A stretch of 64,000 nucleotides of DNA from Garcia nutans (taxonomy: Eukaryota > Streptophyta > Magnoliopsida > Malpighiales > Euphorbiaceae). The translations under genes and the position numbers were made by a program. The notes under the pieces are model-generated. The model saw nothing but the letters and a program-made list of their open reading frames with translations. It searched no databases and was not told where the DNA came from. Below are positions 34,551 to 44,649 of this stretch, in pieces. Location of the stretch: positions 56,273,001 to 56,337,000 of the forward strand of contig CANTUV010000033.1 in the NCBI GenBank assembly GCA_947685225.1, written 5' to 3'. The stretch's first letter is position 1, and each line of letters begins with the position of its first letter.

Positions 34551-35754
34551 TACGAAAATTATGAAAAATTTTATGGAGATTTCATTGTCTCAACTTCTTC
34601 TTGTCAGATTCGGCTTTGAGATAAGCACAGGGAACTAATATCTAGGGCAACCAATTCTTAGGTACAACTAAAAGAAAAAAAAATATTTTGCATATATATA
34701 GGTAAAAAAATATTATATATTGACAACTAAATGATATTAATATATATTTTTAATGTAATTTAAGTGAAATATACAATATGATTTGAATTTTGTATATATA
34801 TATATATTTAAATTGTTATTTTTTAATATTTAAAAGTATATGATTAATCAAAATTAAATCGGCTGGCAATCCAAATATTTGCCCATCCTGGTTGTTTAGC
34901 TCTCCGTTGGAGTTCTCTTTCTTTATTAAAAAAATAAGAGAAAAATTAGTTATTTTAATTATAATATAAATTTATATATTTATTTTTATTAAATCTTTAT
35001 TTTAATAAAAATTTATTTATTAAAAATACAAATTTACATATGTATTTTTAATAAGTAATATTAAATATGAAAATAATAAATATTTAATACATAAATTGAT
35101 ATTTTTTTATTAAATATAAATTGACATTAAAAATGGTAAGTAGAGTATAATTTTAAAAATACATTTTAAATTAGGTACACAGTAAATTTTTTTCTCTTAT
35201 TTTTAATTTTTCTCGTATTCTATCCTTTGAAACACTCATAAACTAATGAAGGAGGATTAATTTAAATGTATTCAGGACACTTGTGGTTAATAAAAAAAAT
35301 AAATATTGCAGGGGTATTAATCATTGCCCGTCTAAAATTAAGAAAAAGAAATGGAATCAAAATACGCAAACATAATACGTCAATACCATTTAATCTGATT
35401 TTTCTTGAATAGAATTTATGCAGACAAAACGTGACAAAAAGTTAAACGGAAAAAAAATTAGAAAAAAGAAAAAAAAATGGAAAAACTCTGATAATCTTCC
35501 TATCATCACTCTCATCAGTGCACATCCTGATTTCTACACAGTCTTGGCAAATCCCTGTTATATATATATATATATATACAAGTCCGCCATTGAATCCAGG
35601 GAAAAAAAATTCTCTGCATCCACATTAGCTATTATCTTCTACAACGATCAGTCTCTTTTAATCTGCTAAATTCAATTGCTCAAAACAGAATGGATGCTCA
35701 AATTGCTCTCTCAATTTCAATATCAATGTCATCGCCTACTTCACCATTTTTCTA

Positions 35755-36870
35755 TCACAAGTATGATTCACTCGCCACAGAAGAACTACCACTCCTTTTC
35801 TTCCTTGCTTTACCTCCTCCGCATGTTATTGAAATCTCAAGCCCGAAAATATTACCAAAACAGGTAAACAATCCTGGGTGTTCTGATCGTCGTCTCTGGT
35901 GTTGCTTCCATCTACTTTTTGACTTCATTTTCTTCTTATCGCTATCGTAAATAGGCGGAAGTTCCGTTCTCCATCTCTCCAGCTTTGTTCTTAACCCTTC
36001 CACGCTATCATTTTCCGTCCAATCCTCTATTATTGAGCTTCCTCCGCTTTTTGTCGGATGACCTACATTTCCGGGCGTTTTGATCAATCCTTTCGCTATC
36101 GCCGCTGCCACTACCGACGCAGACGGTCCTACGTCGGAGCAAATCGAACCGTTCACCACACTACCGTTCGCATTACCACATGTGCCAGGATCTTTATCTT
36201 TATTACCTGTTTTAATTACGGCAGAACAATTAACTAATGAGCCACCGTTTATGACGGAGGATTTAGCCCTAACACTTCCTTTAAGGCAAAAATCGTCGCC
36301 CGTGGTGGTGAAATCTGTATGATCACTTTGTGTTCGACGTAATTCCGCAGTCTTCTGTTCGATGCTCTGTTTTGTCGGTTTTTTAACGTCAATAAGATCA
36401 TTAAACCCAACAGCAGAAGCACTAAGCTCTGTATACAACGGCATGCTTCTCATTGTATTATCAAGCAACTGCACGCCCATATTCAAAATCCCCTGAGGCC
36501 GGCCAGAAGGGCGGCGGATCTGAAGAGCAACAAATCTCATTTTGAAGTTATTGTTATTAGAAGGAAACAAATTACTAATAAGAACTCTAACAGACCCAAT
36601 CTGAACATCGCGGAGCCAAGCGGCGGCATAGATTTCAATCATAATAGAGGAGGTTTCTGAATTCAAGAAAGTATCATCGACTCGGAATACAAATTTTTCA
36701 TTCCATTGAGGATTGGTATGGCCATTCTGATCAATTCTGGTGGTCAATTTTCTCTCTGGATGAACCCAAACCACGGCATAAGTGCGCATAGATTTGGATA
36801 CAGTAGCCAAATCCTGGGCAGAAATGACATTGATTTCCAGAAGTTGGAAAAGATGCGCATTGTAAGCCAT
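35755..36870 (-). CDS. C2-domain protein, SRC2-like family
   Basis: A single uninterrupted 371-aa frame starts MAYNAHLFQLLEINVISAQD. An N-terminal C2 domain (about residues 6-140) shows LEINVISAQDLATVSKSMRT, YAVVWVHPERKLTTRID, NPQWNEKFVFRVDD and IMIEIYAAAWLRDVQIGSVR. C2 domains bind membranes, often with calcium; some acidic loop positions (Asp in FRVDD and LRDVQ) are present, but calcium binding is uncertain. The rest is low-complexity and Ser-rich, with a basic KKKMKSKSRWKQHQRRR cluster near residue 315. The C-terminal LFTCFGNIFGLEISITCGG patch is conserved-looking. Plant relatives are usually intronless and membrane-associated. The first ATG in frame fits the C2 start. It is divergent from the gene at 37708, sharing 837 bases. 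Confidence 0.9.
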   Translation of the reverse strand: MAYNAHLFQLLEINVISAQDLATVSKSMRTYAVVWVHPERKLTTRIDQNGHTNPQWNEKFVFRVDDTFLNSETSSIMIEIYAAAWLRDVQIGSVRVLISNLFPSNNNNFKMRFVALQIRRPSGRPQGILNMGVQLLDNTMRSMPLYTELSASAVGFNDLIDVKKPTKQSIEQKTAELRRTQSDHTDFTTTGDDFCLKGSVRAKSSVINGGSLVNCSAVIKTGNKDKDPGTCGNANGSVVNGSICSDVGPSASVVAAAIAKGLIKTPGNVGHPTKSGGSSIIEDWTENDSVEGLRTKLERWRTELPPIYDSDKKKMKSKSRWKQHQRRRSEHPGLFTCFGNIFGLEISITCGGGKARKKRSGSSSVASESYL

Positions 36871-37707
36871 GATGGATTAGTTAATTATCTTTGTTTGTCA
36901 AAAGACTAGCGGTGGTGGTTGCTTTTTTCTGGTTTCGGGGCAACGGTAGTGGTCGTGGTGGCGGAGGGGGAAAGAAAATGGAATAGAGAGAATGGAATTC
37001 CTACTCGCCGCCCAAACAGAAAAGGGTAGGGAAAGGTGATATGTATTGTGTAATGAATGAAGGAATGATGATTGGAGGAGTGCAGAGATGAGGTTGAGAA
37101 GGGAGAAGACAGCGAAATTCATGGTTAATCGATTGACTTTTCTATGGCTTAATTTGCTTCTTCTTCAGAGATTTCAGATACATCTCTGTTGTTAGCTGTT
37201 ATTTTGGTTTCTATTTCTAATCATAGTCAAATCTCTTAGTCAAAATTAATTTATAACTGTTAATTACAAATCTTCATTCATTTCATCACGTAACTGACTA
37301 ACAAAATTATTTTTACTACTACTCTCAATTTTTTTTCTGATTTTTGCATGGTATTTTTATTTTATTTTATTTTATTATAATACAAAAATCATTTACATAT
37401 TAAAATGTCCCAAGTTCCACCAACATATTAGATAGGCTAATTTTGTCTGGCATTGCATGTGGTAGATTTCAATTCACTTCAAAGGAATTGCAAATTAGAT
37501 AAAAGTAGGTTTGAAAATAAACTCAAACCTCAACTCCTCATCAATCTACTTTTAATTCCATTATCATTGGCGATTTACACAACTAATCTACCTCTTAACC
37601 AATGGATTTTTTCCCAGATTTGAAACCAATGGATTCTTTTGCCCAGATTTGATTCTTTGAAAAACCACTGATTAATACCTTATCAGAACTAACCCCCCCA
37701 TTCATTA
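36871..37707. promoter_or_regulatory. shared intergenic region between divergent genes
   Basis: The 837 bases between the two start codons should hold both promoters and leaders. The C2 side is rich in CT on the sense strand. I see no decisive TATA box for either gene. A third transcript is not suggested. Confidence 0.5.
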
Positions 37708-38675
37708 ATGGATTCAATCTTGAAATCAATTATATTTTCTAGTTTTTTGCTTCCTCTAACATTTGTTAATTCTAGCTCAGACTACTATTATAACTCCTTA
37801 GTATACTGCAAATGTGCAAATCAAACACAAACGGTAGCTTCTCACTCAGAGATCCTTTCCTCTCTTTTTCAACAACTCTCTGCGAAGTCCTCTCATTCCA
37901 AGTTCTTTAAAACCACCGCAGGCGACGAAAAAAGTGGCATTTCCGGTCTTTTTCAATGCAGAGGTGATTTAGGCCAAAAAGAATGCTATAATTGTGTAAA
38001 CTCACTTCCTCAGGTATCAAATACTATGTGTCAACAAGCTGTAGCAGCTAGAGTTCAGCTTAATGGGTGCTATTTTCACTATGAAACTGATGGTTTTGCT
38101 GATGATCAGAGTCCTGAAAATGGATTGCTGCATGAAAAGTGTAGCGAAAAAAAGGCCGTCGGTGATGATTTTGTACAAGTGAGAAATGCTGCTTTTTTGG
38201 CAATGGAGAGTGAGGAGGAAATGAATGATAAAGGATTTTATGAAATGGATTATGAATTTGTTCATGTTAAGGCACAATGTGAAGGTGATTTATTTGGAGG
38301 TTGTGATTGTAGTGAATGTATAGGTGTTGCTGTGGAAATTGCTCAGGAGGATTGTGGCAGCTCTGTTTCAGGTCAAGTTTACTTGGACAAATGCTTTCTG
38401 AGCTATGCTTATAATCCAGGTAAAATTACAAGAAATCAAATGAGTAAAGAATATCTTTTTCATTATAAGATGAGTTTTCATTTAGTGAAATTAAAGCTAT
38501 TTTATATCGTCAACTTATAATATGCTTGTAATATATAGATAAAGAAGGGAAAAATGGAGTACCTGCTGGGAAAACAGTTGCAATAGTTTTGGGAGCAGCG
38601 GTAGCTTTGTTTGCTGGATTTATCATTGTTAAGCTCATGAAATCTAGCTGCCAAAAGGATGATGATCTATGGTAA
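37708..38675 (+). CDS. plasmodesmata-located / DUF26 cysteine-rich repeat protein
   Basis: Exon 1 is 37708-38419 and exon 2 is 38539-38675, with GT-AG borders and phase continuity, giving 282 aa, the usual size of plasmodesmata-located proteins. A signal peptide (MDSILKSIIFSSFLLPLTFV) is followed by two DUF26 domains. The first has the C-x8-C-x2-C motif (CRGDLGQKECYNC). The second reads CEGDLFGGCDCSEC, with an extra Cys that lengthens the spacing by one. After YLDKCFLSYAYNPG comes a membrane span (VAIVLGAAVALFAGFIIVKL) and a short cytosolic tail ending KDDDLW. There is no kinase domain. Relatives sit in the plasma membrane lining plasmodesmata and affect cell-to-cell movement. The last exon could instead splice at 38671 to sequence near 38891, but that creates a stop at the junction. 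Confidence 0.88.
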
Positions 38676-39720
38676 ATTACTAAAACTTTTCCTTTTTTCA
38701 TTTCTTATTCCTTTTTCTTACCCTCTTATTAGAAAATTAAATATTAATTTTTATTAAATTAATAATTCAACCTTTTTTTTACCCTCTTATTAGAAAATTA
38801 TATATTATTTTTTTATTAAATTAATAATTCAATATTCAAGTGTTCTAAGTACGTATGATTGATATGTTAATTTGGATATGCTTGGTGCAGAGACTATCGA
38901 AAGAAGATCAAATTTGGGTGGTTTAACATTTTCTTGGAGGTTGGGCAGCTGTCTCCTACTTTTGATTCCACAAACAGAAAATAATTTAAGAATGAAATTG
39001 GTTGGTAAGACGAATTAATTAATTAATTGCGCACAAATACCAAAATGGTTAATGAATCTTCCTTGGTTGGAGAAGAATAGTTGAGAACAGAATGTGTTTA
39101 TACTTCTTTCTTTTTTTTTTTTGTCACAAATGTGTTTGTACCTTAGACTGAACGTTCAATCAATATATATCGTTACCTTTTTCTTTTTATGTATCATTTT
39201 CTACTCCAGGTTTTGTATTGGTCTCAATTAAGAACAGAAGAATTGGATAAATAAATTGTTTGTTGCATTTCCTTGCTCGAATTAATATATTAAGTAATGG
39301 ATCATTGATGCCATGTAGCCAATTTATTGGATATTTTTGCCCTTTTATTAAAAATATTTTTTTATTAATTATGCTTGAGAGAGAAATATCGAAAATTCAA
39401 GTTGAAGATATAAACGGGAACATACACTCTTAGCTATTTAACAACATCTTGATTGTTAAAATTTAATGCATTAAAAAAATTTACTAATTTAAAATTCTAT
39501 TTTTTTCACACTAAGCTATGATTAAGTATAGATGTATATATAAAATGGGCAATCAATTAGGGTTTGATTTTTCAATTTTTCTAGCTAAAATAAATTAGAA
39601 AGTTAAATTAGATTACCCTTATTTTTATAATATATTTATGTTTTTATAATTAATTAATATGAAATTTAATTAATATACACTTTATATATTTAACAATTAT
39701 TTTTCATATTAACTAATTAT

Positions 39721-39900
39721 TTTTTTTTTTACAAAAGGAGGGAGAAGCCTCAAACTATTATCTGCTGATCATTCCAGGAGAGCCAACGCCTATAATATCT
39801 TGAACCGGAATGCTCAACTCAATAGGAGGGACCTGTAACTGTAAGACATTAAAACATGAAGACTCAATATTTCAACTTATTATATTTATCGTTAAAAAAA
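39721..39900 (-). mobile_element. SINE-like retroposon with 10-bp target duplication
   Basis: A 180-bp block is flanked by aactaattat at 39711-39720 and 39901-39910. On the minus strand it ends in a poly-A tail (the T run at 39721-39730) and contains ggttcaagata, similar to a tRNA B box. A clear A box is not visible, so its tRNA origin is unproven. Confidence 0.5.
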
Positions 39901-41260
39901 AACTAATTATATTTAACAATTATTTTAGGAAATATTGTTATATTAATTTTTATCATTTAGTAAGAAGCGTGCTCAACTAAAACTATTATTTGCTACAAAT
40001 CAATCTTAATATTTTTTTAATAAATTTAATCATTGAAATCTTAAAAAATCCAAATTAATAATTTAAATAACGTGAAAAAATAACAATACATACAGTAATA
40101 AATTTAGATCCAAAAGGATGGAAAATTAAATTTGACAAAATTTAAAGATAATACTATTTATTAAATATGAAAAAAAAATAAGGGGATTGGAAAATAATTT
40201 TTCAGAAGCCTACAGACTAAAGAAAAAAAATGAAATCTTGTAAACCAAAATAATATAGGCCAATTATTATATATATATTATCACTAACAAAAATGTTTTG
40301 GCTCCAGAAAGAAACTATTTTTGTTTTTTTTTTCAAGGTAACAATTGATTCCATCTCAATGATATGGTATAAATTAATTTAAATACTTTGTTTTATTTCA
40401 TATGATACGTATATGCAAATATCTATTGAAATGAGTCAAACTTGCTACAATCCAAGAATTTTTTTTATTTTTTTTCTTCTTCAAAAAATTAGAGAGTATT
40501 ACTATTAATAGGTGCTTGAAATTAATTGATGAGTTTAGTTTAATAATTGCAATTTGCATTGTATATATCAGGAAGTTTAAATTATATTGTCTGCTGGCAT
40601 GTCTCTCTTCTTGTTATTATCAACTCATCAAGAAGGAAACAGCAAGCTTACTTTTCATTGGCCAAGCTTGCTTTTCTTATTTAGTTATTTAATCTAGATT
40701 TAACTTGGAGTTTTACTCCTTAATATTTATAAGGGAATTTTTTAGCGGATGTGATATTGATACCATTTATGAATTAATTTTATCAATAATTAATATTTAG
40801 TCAATAATTTTTAATTAGATTTTTCTTGAGTACATATTAAACAACAATGAGTACTTTCGTTTGATTTTGGAATATATATATATGTATTTAATTTGTTTTA
40901 ATTATTTCAAAGTGATTGACAAAAAAATTACACACGTTATAAAATTATTACAACAATTTCTTATAAAAATAAAATATATCTCAATAATAAAAAAAATATT
41001 ATTACTGCTTAAAGGAGAGCGACATAAATATTTTAAAAAATAAAATGCATCTGAATATAAAAATAAAGTTTTATTGCTACTTAAAGGATAGCAATATAAC
41101 TATATTAAAAACAAAGATAGCAATATAACATCCCTCAACATATTCTTATTTGTAAAAGAAAAATAATATTTTAATTTAATTTGATATCATGAACAACAAA
41201 AATATTTAAAAAATATTTTTAGTTTCAATTGATTTTTTAGACTTAATTGCATATTGAGTA

Positions 41261-41655
41261 AAAATTTTGTAGGGGTGGGCACTGGTCTGGTCTAAATGGG
41301 TTAATATTTAATATTAAAGCTTTATATTCAAATTTATTATTACTTTATTTTAATATTGTCGGATCGGATTGGATTCAGTCTGATTAAATAATAATATATA
41401 TATATTTATATATAATATTATATATAAAAAATTATAGATCGATTTAGTTTCGGATCGGGTTATATAATATATATTGAAATTTATAAATATTTATGTATAA
41501 TATATATATATATATGTCGATCGGATTCAGATTAAATCAAAAAAATAAATTTCAATCTAATTTTTACCTATGTATATAATATAAATTGACTGAATTTAAC
41601 CAAAATATAATCCGTTTGATCTGGTTCGATAAATTTGCACACCTTTAAAATTTTG
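41261..41655. mobile_element. hAT-type MITE
   Basis: The element proper is about 41270-41646 (377 bp). aaaattttg flanks it at 41261-41269 and 41647-41655. It starts taggggtgggca, and the inverted far end starts aaaggtgtgca, matching plant hAT termini. The interior is rich in ggatcggatt-like words and atata. There is no coding capacity. Confidence 0.75.
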
Positions 41656-43701
41656 AGAGAAAATTAAAAATTTATCTTCTAATATTGGAGATTGAGTTTT
41701 TTATATTTTAATACCTTTTTTCTTTTGGGCTAGACTCTTTTGCACTCTAATACTTAAAGATCCGTTTGAACGAAGTTACTATAAGATTTAATAAAATAAA
41801 GTGAGATAGGGCATAGTAAAATAAACTAATTAATTGATTTTTATTATGTTTGGATAGAAGAATGGAAAATTTCTAAAAACCTCTAAAATGAAGTCTATTT
41901 TTAAATCTTTAAAATCTTTTATTTACGTTTTCATACTTTATTGAATCTCCAAGTATTTCTTCTCAAATATAATATCCTTAGTTATTATGTTAAATGGCCT
42001 TTTCTAACGAAATTATTTGACTCTAACTTCTTGTTCTCTTAATAATGATTAACTGGAAAAGTTTCTATGTAAAATATATATTAATTTTAAATTTTATAAT
42101 AATTTTAAATAAATAAAATAAAAATTAAATTATAAAAATTTAAAAAACTAAATCTAAAAATAAAGATTAAATTATAAAAATTTCAAAAGTAAATCTAAAA
42201 ATAAAAATGAAATTACAAAAGTAACAAATTAAAATCTAAATAAAGTTTAAGTAATAGTAATTAAAAAATAAATCTAATAAAAATTAAATAAACCTAACAA
42301 AAATTAAATAATAAAAATTAAAAAATAAAATTTAATCAAATAATAAACTTAGTAACAGTTAAAATAAATGATTAACATAACTAAAATTAAAATAAAACTC
42401 CGACAAAAAATTAAATTACAGAAATTAACAACTCCAAGTATAAACCAAAATAAGATTATAATTTATGCTAAATCAAATAAAAATAATTAATTTAGAAAAT
42501 TAAAAAAATTAAAATATAAAAAATAACCCAAAATAATAATTAAATTTTTAAATTTTTGTAAAGATAAAGGAGAAAATTATAAATTATTTGAAAATAAAAA
42601 ATGGGAAAGAAAAAGTTATAAATTTATTTAAATTTTATTATTTGTTAAATTTTTTAAATAAAAATATTTATTTTATAATTTTAATTTCTAAATTTGAATT
42701 AAAATTATTAAATTTAAAATTTTAATTTATTAAATTATAAAATGATGACAATAAAGGGAAACATGGTTATTCTGTAAAAAATGAATGATATTATGTTTAT
42801 AAAATGTTTATTTTATAATTTTAATAAAGGGAATCATAGTGGTAAAGGAATGGAAATATGGTTTTTTTAGAAATTCCCTATTTATCACTTTTGTTTAGTT
42901 TAATGAACGATATAAATGTATGATACGATGCAAGATACATTTGTAGCCCCTATATTTAAGTATTTTTATTACTTTATTTTCTAAACTTTTTAAGTAACTA
43001 TTTTATTTCATGAACTCGTATATTTCCTTATTGATTGGCCCTTCTGTGCTGTCATGGCATAAAGCGTGACTTCACTCTCTTTCCCTCACGTAAAGGCTTC
43101 TTATTGATATCTCTTCACCCTCTTTTTCTTCAATAAAAAATATTTTTATTTAAAAAAATAAAAAAAATTCTCTTCTCGTTCCCTTCAACAGAATCATCAA
43201 TAAACCCATATCAAAAAGTCATATGAAGGTTTCTTGTTCAATGATTGGCAACAGAAATTCAATAATCTCAAGATTCAAATTCAATTCACAAAATTCACAA
43301 TTTTGAAATTCAATACCGATTCACAAAATCAAATACCCAATTCAAATTTTTGTTGGAAGAGAAATTTGTGCAATTGCAATCTTGGAAGATGAAGAAAGCT
43401 TCAACGATCAGTAGAAAAAAAAATTTTCAAATTTTCCAAACTCGAAAACTTGAACAATGTAGAATTCAATGGCAAGGAGGTGATTTGTTAAATTGAGCTG
43501 GGAAGAGACTGGAACTAGAAAGAAAAAAAAAAATAAAAACAATGAAAAACTTGAGAAGATGAGCCATGCATAGCGGCAAATGATGAAAAAGATAAAAAAA
43601 GAAAGTGTGTGTTATGTTTTTGGGCAAGATGCATTGTTTTATATAAATATAAGATTAGATAATAAGATTAAACAGATGAGTAATTTGAAATAAATAAATA
43701 C

Positions 43702-43937
43702 CTTCAAAACTGAAACAATATGCTCCTGCACATCAACTTCAACAGAATCTCTTTTCCAACAATCCCAATCCCACTCATCGTCTTCTTCATCCTTATTTCC
43801 CTTCCCACTATCCCTCTCCTCAACCTCACCACCCCAACTCTTCTTATGTACATTAATGAACGAATAAATTTGTTTTATCTCAGTGTCGATAACACCTTGA
43901 AATGCAGAGTTCCATCGCCACTGAGCCAATGGACCAT
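43702..43937 (-). pseudogene. isolated exon remnant, possibly EXECUTER-like
   Basis: The minus strand shows a clean splice acceptor (ttctttag), 236 open bases, then a donor (ttgaag|gtattt). It encodes GPLAQWRWNSAFQGVIDTEI, a Lys/Glu/Asp-rich linker and DEWDWDCWKRDSVEVDVQEH. The WDWD..W..., then VSVLK, pattern resembles EXECUTER chloroplast singlet-oxygen sensor proteins, but this is from memory and weak. Flanking DNA shows no other exons, so it looks like a captured or duplicated fragment. If real exons exist elsewhere they are not in this window. Confidence 0.4.
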
Positions 43938-44606
43938 CTAAAGAAGAAAAAGTGGTGAAGGAAATTAACAAAGAAAAGAAAAAAACCCAGATTTAGAGAT
44001 GGTGAATGGCGAGCCTCAATGAGGTTTAGCCTTGCAGATCGGTGGACATCATCCAGTGAACCATAATCAAATCAAAATTCAATCAAATTCAGACAAAATA
44101 AAGTAAAATTCGAATCGGTTTTTGTTTATTATAGACAGATTTTGAAAATGTTCCTTGAAATTGAAGGGAAAGTGGGTTGAAATTAAATCTGTGGAATACA
44201 TGTGGTTGCATTTTCAGCACATTTAAAAATCACTTGCCACCTTTAATGTGTTTATGTCAAAAGAAGGGGCAATCAATAGAAAAATATATGAGTTCAGGAG
44301 ATAAAATAATTATTCGAAGAGTTAAGAGAGCAGAGAGCAAAATAATAAAAACGCTCAAATTCATGAGACTGCATATATATTAACCCTAAAAAACAAAAAA
44401 TTGCAAACGGCATGAGCATCTCTATCTTTTGATATTTACAACTTTGCCATCCGCATGCCCTTTCTTTTACCAGACAGCTAAGTTTCCGTTGCCGAACGCA
44501 CACTTTTGTCTTATAAGTCATCATCCCAAGGTCAATGACCTCTGCAACTCCCTATTTCTTTTAAGTAATCAGTGTACTTTTTCATGTTTATAGTTCTTAT
44601 TAACCA

Positions 44607-44612
44607 CCCCCC

Positions 44613-44643
<31 letters not shown>

Positions 44644-44646
44644 ACA
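44607..44646. repeat. C23 homopolymer followed by (AC)n
   Basis: There are 23 consecutive C's at 44607-44629, then alternating AC to 44646. Homopolymers of this length are rare in such AT-rich DNA. Confidence 0.95.
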
Positions 44647-44649
44647 TTA

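Larger units (their letters stand above)
33808..35754. other. intergenic DNA, no gene seen
   Basis: The left end is the former promoter side of the ZF-HD gene. The rest is AT-rich with a (ATT)n microsatellite and a 68-bp tandem repeat, listed separately. The right end should hold the 3' region of the C2-domain gene. Confidence 0.5.
38676..43701. other. long AT-rich intergenic stretch with small mobile elements
   Basis: No coding frame is convincing. It contains a SINE-like insertion and a hAT MITE, listed separately. Otherwise it is A/T-rich, extremely so between about 42060 and 42740. Confidence 0.6.

Noticed and set aside
36080..36322. Plus-strand open frames over the C2-domain gene
   Set aside because: They are antisense shadows of the intact 371-aa frame.
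38876..38985. A third exon of the plasmodesmata-type gene
   Set aside because: Splicing to the acceptor near 38890 makes a stop codon at the junction, and the exon-2 frame already ends in a normal tail.
41755..42900. Possible further MITE starting gatccgtttgaacgaag
   Set aside because: No convincing inverted end or target duplication found in the A/T-rich DNA to the right.
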